DNA from: Leucobacter allii
GTDB lineage: Bacteria > Actinomycetota > Actinomycetes > Actinomycetales > Microbacteriaceae
Assembly: GCF_022919155.1 (NCBI RefSeq)
Contig: NZ_CP095045.1
Location: 2,852,001 to 2,916,000, forward strand
Direction: 5' to 3'
Length of the DNA stretch: 64,000 nucleotides
The position numbers were made by a program, and so were the translations under genes. The notes beneath the pieces were generated by a model. The model was not told where the DNA came from and did not search any database. It saw only the letters and a list, made by a program, of their open reading frames with translations. Below, one piece after another: positions 34,599 to 43,020 of the stretch (its first letter is position 1; each line of letters opens with the position of its first letter).

Positions 34599-35332
34599 GC
34601 GGCGCTTCCTTCCTCGTCGAGTCCGCGGCCGAGATAGGCCTCCTGGATGGCCGGGTCGGCGGCGAGTTCGGCCGCCGGTCCCGCGAGCACGACCTCGCCG
34701 GTCCGCAGCACGTATCCGCGCGACGCGATGGAGAGCGCGAGCTCGGCGTTCTGCTCGACCATGAGCACGGACACCCCGAGCTCCCGGTTGAGCTCCGCGA
34801 TGCGCGCGAGCACCTGCTCCACGATGATGGGGGCGAGGCCCATGGTCGGCTCGTCCATGCAGATCAGCCGCGGTCGGCTCATGAGCGCGCGCCCGAACGC
34901 GAGCATCTGCTGCTCTCCGCCCGACATGCTGCCCGCGCGCTGCGTGCGGCGCTCCTGCAGCCGCGGGAAGAAGGCGTAGACCTCGGCGAGAGTCCGCCGC
35001 ACCTCCCCGTCCCTGCGGGTGTGTGCGCCGGTGAGCAGATTGTCCTCGACGGTCATGTCGGGGAAGACGCGCCGCGCTTCCGGCACTGAGGCGATCCCGG
35101 CGCGCACGCGCCTGGCGGTCGACCACTGGGCGATGTCCTCGCCGTCCCAGAGGATGCGCCCCGCATCGGGTCGCTTCAGCCCGAGGATCGTCTTCATCGT
35201 CGTCGACTTCCCCGAGGCGTTGCCGCCCAGCAGCGAGACGATCTCCCCGGATCCGACCTGCAGATCGACCCCGATGAGCGCGGGGCTCGGCCCGTAGGAG
35301 ACGGACACCCCTTCGAGTCGCAGCTCAGTCAT
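34595..35332 (-). CDS. livF: branched-chain amino-acid-type ABC ATPase LivF
   Basis: 245 residues. Walker A GGNASGKST, signature MSGGEQQMLAFGRAL, Walker B LICMDEPTMGLAP and the LivF-specific VEQNAELAL. Overlaps LivG by 8 nt and the CMD gene by 4. Works with LivG on the fused permease. The real cargo need not be an amino acid. Confidence 0.93.
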   Translation of the reverse strand: MTELRLEGVSVSYGPSPALIGVDLQVGSGEIVSLLGGNASGKSTTMKTILGLKRPDAGRILWDGEDIAQWSTARRVRAGIASVPEARRVFPDMTVEDNLLTGAHTRRDGEVRRTLAEVYAFFPRLQERRTQRAGSMSGGEQQMLAFGRALMSRPRLICMDEPTMGLAPIIVEQVLARIAELNRELGVSVLMVEQNAELALSIASRGYVLRTGEVVLAGPAAELAADPAIQEAYLGRGLDEEGSAA

Positions 35333-36167
35333 GCGGATGCTCCTTCGCGAAGGCGGTGCCGAGGTAGGCCTCGATCACCCGGGGGTCGCGGCGCACCTCG
35401 GCCGGCGTGCCTGCGGCGATGATCCGCCCCTCGTCGAGCACGACGACGCGATCGGACAGGGTCATCACGAGATCGAGCTTGTGCTCGACGAGGAGCATCG
35501 TCTGCCCGTGGGCCTTGAGCTCGAGCAGTTGGGCGAGGACCTCCGCGGTCTCCGTCTGGTTCATGCCGGCGGTCGGCTCGTCGAGGACGAGGATCCGCGG
35601 CTCGGCGACGAGCGCGCGGGCGATCTCGGTGCGGCGCCGGTTCGCGTAGGAGAGGGTGAAGGCGTAACGGTCGCGGCGCGGCGCGAGTCGCTCGCCGAAG
35701 CGGGCGAGCTGCCGGTCGACCGCGTCCGCGTCCGCGGCGTCCCGCGCGCCCCGCGGGGCGAAGAGCGCGGCGAGCGTCTCTCCGAGCAGCGGAATCCACC
35801 GCGCGCCAGGGATCTCGCGCAGCCGGGAACGCCGCTGCCCGAGCCCGTCGAGACCGACCCGCACGTTCTCGCGGACGGTGAGGTTGCCGATGACGCGACC
35901 GTTCTGGAAGGTGCGGGTGAGCCCGAGGCGGGCGATCTGATGAGGCTTGCGGCCCGTGAGACGCTCGCCGGCGAGTTCGACCGACCCGGCGTCCGCCGCG
36001 AGCACGCCGCTCACGATGTTCAGCGTGCTCGTCTTGCCCGAGCCGTTCGGCCCGATGATGCTGAGCACCTCGCCCGGGGCGATCGCGAAGCTCACCTCGT
36101 CGACGACGGTGAGCCCGCCGAAGCGCTTCGAGACGCCCCGCACCTGCAGCAGCGGTGCACCCGTCAT
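35325..36167 (-). CDS. livG: branched-chain amino-acid-type ABC ATPase LivG
   Basis: 280 residues from ATG 36167, overlapping the permease stop as ATGA. Walker A GPNGSGKTS, LTRTFQNGRVIGNLTV after the Q-loop, TLSYANRRRTEIARAL in place of the usual LSYGxQRR signature, Walker B ILVLDEPTAGMN, and VEHKLDLVM. The signature sequence is unusual (YANRR rather than YGQQR). Confidence 0.92.
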   Translation of the reverse strand: MTGAPLLQVRGVSKRFGGLTVVDEVSFAIAPGEVLSIIGPNGSGKTSTLNIVSGVLAADAGSVELAGERLTGRKPHQIARLGLTRTFQNGRVIGNLTVRENVRVGLDGLGQRRSRLREIPGARWIPLLGETLAALFAPRGARDAADADAVDRQLARFGERLAPRRDRYAFTLSYANRRRTEIARALVAEPRILVLDEPTAGMNQTETAEVLAQLLELKAHGQTMLLVEHKLDLVMTLSDRVVVLDEGRIIAAGTPAEVRRDPRVIEAYLGTAFAKEHPHD

Positions 36168-38092
36168 CGCTCGCCCCCTGCCACGACGGCGGAGTCGGAG
36201 CCGCCGGCGGCCGCATCCCCGACGTGCACGGGGTCGCGCTCGCTCGGGCGGCCGCGCAGGCGCGCCCAGCGCTCGCGCAGCCACGGGGAATCGGCCCACA
36301 CGCCCTGCGGACGGAGCAGGATGAGCGCGAGCAGCAGCACGCCGTAGAGCAGGAGGCGCCAGTCCGCGAGCGGGCGGAAGAGCTCGGGGACGCCGACCAG
36401 CACGGCGGCTCCGACGATGGCCCCGAGCGGCGTGCGGAGCCCGCCGAGGATCGCGATCGTCACGGCGAGGACCGACAGCGACACGTCGAACTGCTTCGGT
36501 TCGATGAACGTGACCTGCACGGCGTAGAGCGCACCGGCGAAGCCGGCGAGCACGGATCCCAGCCCGAACGCGAGCGACTTGTAGGACGCGGGGTGCAGGC
36601 CGGCGGACGCTGCGGCGACCTCGTCCTCGCGCACCGCGGCCCAGACGCGCCCGAGCCGGGAGGAGCCGAGTCGCAGCACGAGGACGACGCCCACGAGCAG
36701 GAGGCCGAGTGTGAGCCAGTACATGGAGTCGGCGCTGCCGAGCCGCACGCCGAAGAGCTCGGGCCGCGGGATCGCGGAGATCCCGCGGGACCCTGCGGTG
36801 AGCTCGGGAAGATTGAGCGCGAGCGCCGCGACGAAGGCTCCGGCCGCGAGGGTCGCCATCGACACGTAGTGGCCCCGCAGCCGCCACGTCGGCGCCGTGA
36901 GGATCACCTGCAGCACGCCGGCCGCGAGCCCGGCGGCGAGGAAGCTCGGCCAGAACCCCCAGTCGTATCTCGTGACGAGGATCGCCGAGGTGTAGGCGCC
37001 GATCGCGAGCGCCCCGGCCTGGCCGAGCACGATCTGACCGGCGAAGCCGCCGGCGAGCGTGATGGACAGGGCGAACAGCGCGTAGATCCACACCTGACTG
37101 CCGGCCCGGAGGAAGTAGTCGCTCGCGATGAGCGGGAGCAGCGCGAGCACCGCGGCGGCCGCGACCCCGAGCCATGGCGGCAGGCGGAGCGGTTTGCCCG
37201 CCCCGAAGAAGGTGCCCGTCATCGGTTCGCTCGCGATGCTCGGCACGCGGCCGAGCAGCCCGCCCGGCCTGATCCAGAGCACCAGCAGAAGCGATCCGAA
37301 GGTGATGAGCTGCCGCACCGAGTCCCCCCAGAGCGAGACGCCGAGGGCCTCGGCGACCCCGAGGAGGAGGCCTCCGATCACGGCGCCGGCGATGGATCCG
37401 AGGCCGCCGATGGTCGCCGCGGCGAAGCCCTGGAGCCCCGCGAGGAAGCCCATGCCGGGCGACACGTTCGAGGTGTACATGCCCACGAGCAGGCCCGCGA
37501 TCCCGCCGAGTGCTGAGGCGATCACGAAGGAGAGCGCCTGGATCCGTTCGACCGGGATCCCCATCTGCTGCGCGGCCTCCTGGTCCTGCGAGGTCGCGCG
37601 GATCGCGCGACCGGTCTTGGTGCGGCCGAGCAGCCACGCGAGGGCCGCGACGCAGACGAGGCTCACCCCGATGATGACGAGCGAGAGCGTGCCGAAGCGG
37701 AAGCCGAAGAGCTCGAAGTTGTCGCGCGGGAATGCGCTCTCGAGCCGGCGGGTCTGCGCGCCGAAGATCTTGAGCGAGAGGTTGTCGAGGATGACGCCGA
37801 CCGCGAAGGTCGCGAGCAGGACCGCGATCCCAGGGGCGCGCCGCAGCGGGCGGACCGCCAAGAGGTACACGGCCCAGCCGAGGAGGCCCGTGATCGCGAT
37901 CACGGCGGGGGCGACGAGCCAGATGGGCAGTCCCGCGGGGCCCGAGAGCCACCAGGAGAGCATGGCGCCGATCGCGAAGACGGCACCGTGCGCGAAGTTG
38001 ACGATGTTCGACACCCCGAACACGAGGGAGACCCCGACGGCGATGAGCGCGTAGGCGCTCCCTCCGACGAGGCCGGCGAGCAGGATATCCAC
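36164..38092 (-). CDS. fused LivH-LivM permease
   Basis: 642 residues from GTG 38092 (GGAG eight nt upstream). Residues 1-290 are a complete LivH (DILLAGLVGGSAYALIAVGVSLVFGVSNIVNFAHGA...IRPGGLLGR); residues about 305-615 are a complete LivM (VWIYALFALSITLAGGFAGQIVLGQAGALAIGAYTSA...LLRPQGVW). These are normally two genes. No start or stop separates them and the linker is short and hydrophilic (PSIASEPMTGTF). The tail is Arg/Asp-rich. Confidence 0.9.
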   Translation of the reverse strand: MDILLAGLVGGSAYALIAVGVSLVFGVSNIVNFAHGAVFAIGAMLSWWLSGPAGLPIWLVAPAVIAITGLLGWAVYLLAVRPLRRAPGIAVLLATFAVGVILDNLSLKIFGAQTRRLESAFPRDNFELFGFRFGTLSLVIIGVSLVCVAALAWLLGRTKTGRAIRATSQDQEAAQQMGIPVERIQALSFVIASALGGIAGLLVGMYTSNVSPGMGFLAGLQGFAAATIGGLGSIAGAVIGGLLLGVAEALGVSLWGDSVRQLITFGSLLLVLWIRPGGLLGRVPSIASEPMTGTFFGAGKPLRLPPWLGVAAAAVLALLPLIASDYFLRAGSQVWIYALFALSITLAGGFAGQIVLGQAGALAIGAYTSAILVTRYDWGFWPSFLAAGLAAGVLQVILTAPTWRLRGHYVSMATLAAGAFVAALALNLPELTAGSRGISAIPRPELFGVRLGSADSMYWLTLGLLLVGVVLVLRLGSSRLGRVWAAVREDEVAAASAGLHPASYKSLAFGLGSVLAGFAGALYAVQVTFIEPKQFDVSLSVLAVTIAILGGLRTPLGAIVGAAVLVGVPELFRPLADWRLLLYGVLLLALILLRPQGVWADSPWLRERWARLRGRPSERDPVHVGDAAAGGSDSAVVAGGER

Positions 38093-38114
38093 GGTGGTAC
38101 TCCGGGCGGACGGC

Positions 38115-38140
38115 GAGCGGCGCCCGCGAGGGCGCCGCTC
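38115..38140 (-). terminator. intercistronic hairpin between livK and the permease
   Basis: GAGCGGCGCCC (38115-38125) pairs with GGGCGCCGCTC (38130-38140), 11 bp perfect. No T-run. It lies in the 64-nt gap after the binding-protein gene, where such hairpins protect the upstream mRNA or partly stop transcription, giving binding protein in excess. Confidence 0.6.
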
Positions 38141-38156
38141 CGCGGGATGGGCGGGG

Positions 38157-39305
38157 TTACTGGATGGTGAAGGCGCCGTCCGCGATGACGAGCGGGAACT
38201 GCTCGGCATCGCTCACGCGGCGCGTGTCGTCCAGGGTGTACTCCCCGTAGAGGATGGAGGTGAAGGGCTCGCCGTCGTCGAGCGCGTCGCGCAGGCCCTG
38301 ACGCGTGAGCTCGTCCGCGCGCTCGGCGCCCTGCGCCACGGCGTACAGGGCGTCGTAGGCGCGGATCGCGTAGTCGCTCGGGGTCGGCTCGCCGGTGGCC
38401 GCCTCGAAATCGCTGATGAACTGCTGCACGGCCGGATCGTCGTTCTCAGGGGTGAAGTAGCTGAGGGTCCGCACGCCCTCGGCGGCGTCGCCGGCGAGCT
38501 CGATGAACTGCTGGTTGTAGATCGAACTGATCCCGACGATCGGCGTGTCGATGCCGAGCTCGCGCGCCTGGCTCGTGATGAGCGCGCCGTCGGCCGCGTA
38601 GGAGATGAGCACGATGACCTCGGGGTCGGTCTTCTGCGCGGCGAGGAGCAGCGGCCGGAAGTCGGTGCTCTCGGGGTCGTACGCCGTGGCGTAGACCTCG
38701 TTCAGCCCGTACTCCTGCTCGCCCTGCTGGAAGAAGCCGTAGGTCTCCTGCCCCCAATCGGTGTCGTGGTAGAAGACCGCCGCGTCGGTGCCCGTCTCCG
38801 CGGCGAACTCGGCGAGGCGGGGCGCCTCGAACTCCTGGGAGACCCAGGTCGCGAAGACGAAGTCGCCGGGATCGGTGACGTCGGGGCCCGAGGCGGAGAA
38901 GGCGAACTGCACGAGGCCGGCGTCCTGGTACAGCTGGCTCGCGGCGGACGTGGCGGGCGTGCCGAAATCCCCGAGCACCGCCAGGATCGACGCGTCGTCG
39001 ATGAACTTCTGCGCGACCTGGGGCGCCTGCGCGGGATCGGCCTGCGTGTCCTCGTACACGAGCTCGACGTCGCGGCCGTCGATGCCGCCGTCGGCGTTCA
39101 GCTCGCTCGCGGCGAGATCGAGGCCCTGCCGGAAGTACTCGCCGTACTGCGCGGAGTTGCCGGTGTCGGGCAGCGCGACGCCGAAGCGGACCGGCTCGTC
39201 GCTGCCGCCCTCGGCGTCGCTCGACGGGGACGAGCAGGCGGCGAGGCCGAGCGCGAGCGCTGCGGTAGCGCCGGCCGCGAGGGCCCGGCGAAGACGTGAC
39301 GACAT
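38157..39305 (-). CDS. LivK-type substrate-binding lipoprotein
   Basis: 382 residues from ATG 39305 (GAGGAG eight nt upstream). Lipobox LGLAAC^S. Peripla_BP_6 pattern: FGVALPDTGNSAQYGEYFRQGLDLAASELN, VYEDTQADP, SASGPDVT, and a C-terminal DALYAVAQGAE. First gene of the importer operon. Ligand unknown; the CMD partners argue against a simple amino-acid role. Confidence 0.92.
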   Translation of the reverse strand: MSSRLRRALAAGATAALALGLAACSSPSSDAEGGSDEPVRFGVALPDTGNSAQYGEYFRQGLDLAASELNADGGIDGRDVELVYEDTQADPAQAPQVAQKFIDDASILAVLGDFGTPATSAASQLYQDAGLVQFAFSASGPDVTDPGDFVFATWVSQEFEAPRLAEFAAETGTDAAVFYHDTDWGQETYGFFQQGEQEYGLNEVYATAYDPESTDFRPLLLAAQKTDPEVIVLISYAADGALITSQARELGIDTPIVGISSIYNQQFIELAGDAAEGVRTLSYFTPENDDPAVQQFISDFEAATGEPTPSDYAIRAYDALYAVAQGAERADELTRQGLRDALDDGEPFTSILYGEYTLDDTRRVSDAEQFPLVIADGAFTIQ

Positions 39306-39481
39306 GGCGAAACTCCTCTGATCAGGGAACGTCGGCGACGCGCAGCTGCTCGCCGGTGAATGCACAGCATCCCATTCGAACGCCTCATCCTCGGAGAAGA
39401 TGAAGCAATATGACATATAAGCACAGCTGTTCCTCGAGAATCAATTTGGCAAGCGGCCACCCGGCGTGGGATAACCGAGGA

Positions 39482-41350
39482 GTGACCACCCCCGCGATCG
39501 CGCTCATCGGGGCCGGCGTGCGCGGAACCGCGGCGCTCGGCCGCCTCGCCGCGCGCCTGCGGTCCGCCGCCGGCGAGACCGTGCTCGACGTGCACGTCGT
39601 GGATCCGTTCCCCCCGGGCTCGGGCCGGATCTGGCGGGAGGACCAGCCCGCCTCCCTCGTGATGAACACCGTGCCCGCGCAGTCGACCGTCTTCGACGAT
39701 CCATCCCTCGCGTTCGATGCCCCGTTCCCCGGCCCCCACTTCGCCGAGTGGTGCGCGGAGGTCGCCGCCGGGACCATCACGGGCGTGCCGGAGGCGATGC
39801 GCCGGCTGGCCCGCGGCACCGCGCCGTGGGGCTTCCCCTCGCGGGCGCTCTACGGGCACTACCTGCGCTGGGCGTACGGGCGCTTCCGCGACGCGCTGCC
39901 CGCAGGGGTCCGCGTTCACGAGCACCGCGCCCGCGCGACGGGGATCTCGCGCGTCGACGGCCGCTTCCGCGTGGAGCTCGGCGCCGAGGGAGCCTTCCCC
40001 GCCGACGGCGTGCTCCTCGCTCTCGGGTGGCTCCCGCGGGATCCGGGAAACGGCCACGATCTGCCTTCGGAGAACCCGATCGACCAGCCCGTCGCGCGGA
40101 TCGCCCCGGGCGAGCGCGTCGCGGTGCGCGGAGTCGGCATGGGCTTCACCGATCTGCTCGGGCTCGTCACCGAGGAGCGCGGGGGCGTCTACTCCCCCGA
40201 CCCGGAGGCCGGTCGGCGCAGCGCCCTCCGCTACGCCCCGTCGGGCCGCGAACCGCGCCTCATCGCGGGTTCGCGCAGCGGCGCGCCGTTCCTGGCGAAG
40301 CCCGCCTTCGGCCGCGTGCCGCCGCCGGCGCGGCTCGATTTCCTCGGCGCCGCGATCCCCGAGCTCGTCGCCCGTCGTCCGGTCGACTTCGCGCGCGAGG
40401 TGCTGCCGCTCATCGAGCGGGATGCCGCGGCGGAGTACCACCGCGCACTCGCCGGGCTCGAACCGTCGGCCTACGCCGTCGAGCCGACGGCACTGCTCGA
40501 CGCGCTCGATGCGGCGAGCGCGACGGGATGCGCGGCGGACGCGCTTCCCGACTGGCGGGCCCTCGAACGCGCGCTGATCCCCGACCCGGCGAAGCGGTTC
40601 GATCCCGAGCGCGTCGCCGCGCCCTGCGCCGCCTCCGAACCCGACGCACTCGACGCCGAGATCGCGGGACGCATCGCCGCGGACGCCGCGGAGGCCGCCC
40701 TCGGCTCGGGCAGCCCCTGGAAACGGGCGCTGCACGTCTACCAGGCCGCGCGGGCGGCGATCATCCCGGTGACGGATTTCGGCGGATGCACGGAGGAGAG
40801 CCGCCCCGCGCTCCGGCGCTTCCTCGAGATCGCAGGCCTCATCGGGAGCGGTCCGCCGCTCTTCCGCGTCGAGCAGCTGCTCGCGGCGCATCGGGCGGGG
40901 ATCGTCCGTTTCGCCGGAGCGGGCTTCCGCGTCGAGGAGACGCCGCGCGGGCGCGTGGCCACGAGCCGGGCCGCGCCGAGGGGACGCACACCGGTCGACC
41001 GGGTCGTCGACGCCCATCTCGGCCTTCCGGATCCGACACGGATCTCGGATCCGCTCCTCGACGGACTGCTGGCCTCGGGCCTCGCGAGGCTGTGGGACGC
41101 GGGGGGCGACGCCGCCCCCGCCCTCGAGATCACCGCGGACACCAGCGCCCTCGTCGACGCCGCGGGCGCGGCCGTACCGGGACTGCATTCGGTGGGCCCG
41201 CTGCACGAGGAGCTGCGCCGTTTCACGATCATCGCGCCGATCCCGGGCGCACGATCGACGGTGCTGCGGGAGATCGATGCGGCCGTGGCCGCGCTGCTCG
41301 CGGTCGCCGCCGGGTCACCGCATGCGGCCGAGGAGGCGGTGCGTGCCTGA
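39482..41350 (+). CDS. large FAD/NAD(P)-binding protein (PF13454-like)
   Basis: 622 residues from GTG 39482. TTGGCA (39446-39451), 18-bp spacer and GATAAC (39470-39475) place a promoter 6 nt before the GTG, consistent with a leaderless mRNA. N-terminal dinucleotide fold IALIGAGVRGTAALGRLAARL with VVDPFPPGSGRIW; further pieces LVMNTVPAQ, GFPSRALYGHYLRW and RVAVRGVGMGFTD. This family of unknown oxidoreductases often adjoins the CMD/LLM/ABC neighbourhood; here it is divergent from livK. Confidence 0.8.
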   Translation: MTTPAIALIGAGVRGTAALGRLAARLRSAAGETVLDVHVVDPFPPGSGRIWREDQPASLVMNTVPAQSTVFDDPSLAFDAPFPGPHFAEWCAEVAAGTITGVPEAMRRLARGTAPWGFPSRALYGHYLRWAYGRFRDALPAGVRVHEHRARATGISRVDGRFRVELGAEGAFPADGVLLALGWLPRDPGNGHDLPSENPIDQPVARIAPGERVAVRGVGMGFTDLLGLVTEERGGVYSPDPEAGRRSALRYAPSGREPRLIAGSRSGAPFLAKPAFGRVPPPARLDFLGAAIPELVARRPVDFAREVLPLIERDAAAEYHRALAGLEPSAYAVEPTALLDALDAASATGCAADALPDWRALERALIPDPAKRFDPERVAAPCAASEPDALDAEIAGRIAADAAEAALGSGSPWKRALHVYQAARAAIIPVTDFGGCTEESRPALRRFLEIAGLIGSGPPLFRVEQLLAAHRAGIVRFAGAGFRVEETPRGRVATSRAAPRGRTPVDRVVDAHLGLPDPTRISDPLLDGLLASGLARLWDAGGDAAPALEITADTSALVDAAGAAVPGLHSVGPLHEELRRFTIIAPIPGARSTVLREIDAAVAALLAVAAGSPHAAEEAVRA

Positions 41351-41380
41351 GCCCCTGCGCCATCCTCCCGGCTCCGTGCG

Positions 41381-41790
41381 TCAGTGCGCGGCGAGGCCCC
41401 AGAACCCCTCGGGGGTGCTGCGGGCAGCAGGGGCTCGAGCCACTCCTGGACGGCCGCGGCCACCTGCTCGGCGAGTGCGTCGCGCGTCCAGCCGCGCGGC
41501 CGCGCGGGCACCGCCGGTTCCCAGCCGAGCTCGCCCCACTCGACGCCGAAGAGCCGCCGCTCCGCGTCGAAGCGGCGGTCGAGCCTGAAGGCGTCGCGAC
41601 CGAGGAACCTGGCCCACACGTCGAACGGCCCCTCGCCGTCCTGGCCCACGAAGACATCGATCTCGATGCCATCGATGGCGGCGTCATCGGCGAGCGCCGC
41701 CTCCGCGAAGCGCTCGAGCCGCTCCTCCGCCCGCCGCGACTCCGCGGCGAGCGCCGCCCCCACCGCCGCCCGGTATGCCGCTGCGTCCAT
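41381..41790 (-). pseudogene. small DUF6389-like protein, apparent C-terminal frameshift in a C5 tract
   Basis: Starts at ATG 41790; TACGCT (41802-41797) ends 6 nt upstream (leaderless). The protein (MDAAAYRAAV...DVFVGQDGEGPFDVWARFLG...WGELGWEPAVPARPRGW...VQEWLEPLLPAAP) resembles a small DUF6389-like family, from memory. At the C5 tract (41415-41411, minus strand) the frame runs on into antisense of the upstream gene. One extra C would give a short end EGFWGLAAH and a TGA at 41383-41381, clear of the neighbour. Confidence 0.6.
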
Positions 41791-41871
41791 GCGCCCAGCG
41801 TATCCCCGGCAGCACGACCGCGCGCCCCGGACGGCCCGGACCGCCGCACGCAGACAGGAGACCCCCGGATC

Positions 41872-43008
41872 ATGAGCACGCGCACGGAACGCATCGACCA
41901 TCTCGTCGTGGGCGGCGGGGCCATGGGCCTCGCCGCCGCGTGGCAGCTCGCCGGGCGCGGCGCCCGGGTGCTGCTGCTCGAGCGCTTCGCGCCGCACCAC
42001 GCCCGGGGCGCCTCGCACGGGTCCACCCGCAACCTCAACAACGCCTACGACGAGGAGCACTACCTCGATCTCTTCGACGAGGCCGTGGGGCTGTGGCGCG
42101 GACTCGAGTCCGCGACCGGCGCGGAGCTCCTCGGGCTCCACGGGCTCGTGACGCACGGCGACGGCGCGCTCGTGGGCGCCGCGCACGACGCCCTCGCGCG
42201 GCGCGGGGCGAGCATCGCGCTGCTGAGCGCCGACGCCGCGGCGACGCGCTGGCCGGGCATGCGCTTCCAGGGCGAGGTGCTCCTCAGCGAGGACGCGGGG
42301 GTCGTGCGGGCGGCCCGCGCGCTCGACGCCCTCACCGATGCGGCGAGGGCGGCGGGCGCGCGGATCGAGCACGGCGTGCGCGTGCACGGCCTGGAACCGG
42401 GGGCGGACGGGGTGCGGGTCATCGCGACGGGCGCCGACGGCGCCGTCAGGGAGATCCTCGCGGGGCACGCCACGGTCACCGCGGGCGCCTGGAGCGATCC
42501 GCTGCTCGCCGGGCTCGTGGAGCTGCCCGAGCTCACCGTCACCGAGGAGCACCCGGCGCACTTCGCGCCGCGCGACGCCGGCACCGTCTGGCCGTCGTTC
42601 AACCACCTGCTCGAGTCCGACGATCTCGACGCCTTCGACGGCAACGTCTACGGCATGCCGAGCCCCGGGGAGGGGGTGAAGGTGGGGTTCCACAAGGTGG
42701 GCGCCGTGGTCGATCCCGACGATCGCCCCTTCCGCGCGAGCGAGGCGCAGCGGGCCGCGCTGCGCGACTACGTCGCCGACTGGTTCCCCGGTCTCGTTCC
42801 CGAGAGCGCCGAGGAGATCAGCTGCACCTACACCTCGACGGCGACGGGCCGCTTCGTGCTCGACACCGTCGGCCCGATCACCGTCGGCGCCGGCTTCTCC
42901 GGTCACGGTTTCAAGTTCACACCGGCGATCGGCCGAGTGCTCGCGGACGCGGCGACGGGGGCCGCCCGGCCGCCCGAGCCGTTCCGGCTCGCCGCGCATC
43001 AGGGGTGA
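41872..43008 (+). CDS. FAD-dependent amine oxidase, SolA/monomeric sarcosine oxidase-like
   Basis: 378 residues, ACAGGAG 7-10 nt before ATG 41872. FAD motif VVGGGAMGLAAAWQLAGRG, then GASHGSTRNLNNAY, the covalent-flavin Cys pattern ISCTYTSTATGRFVLD and GFSGHGFKFTPAIG, all hallmarks of N-methyl amino-acid oxidases (sarcosine, N-methyltryptophan). The usual RxxY... in STRxxxxAYxE is present. Converges with the amidase operon end. Confidence 0.9.
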   Translation: MSTRTERIDHLVVGGGAMGLAAAWQLAGRGARVLLLERFAPHHARGASHGSTRNLNNAYDEEHYLDLFDEAVGLWRGLESATGAELLGLHGLVTHGDGALVGAAHDALARRGASIALLSADAAATRWPGMRFQGEVLLSEDAGVVRAARALDALTDAARAAGARIEHGVRVHGLEPGADGVRVIATGADGAVREILAGHATVTAGAWSDPLLAGLVELPELTVTEEHPAHFAPRDAGTVWPSFNHLLESDDLDAFDGNVYGMPSPGEGVKVGFHKVGAVVDPDDRPFRASEAQRAALRDYVADWFPGLVPESAEEISCTYTSTATGRFVLDTVGPITVGAGFSGHGFKFTPAIGRVLADAATGAARPPEPFRLAAHQG

Positions 43009-43020
43009 GGACGGGCGGGG

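Noticed and set aside
36164..38209. LivH-LivM fusion as an assembly artefact
   Set aside because: Frame, codon bias and both domains are intact through the linker with no homopolymer at the junction, so I kept the fusion.
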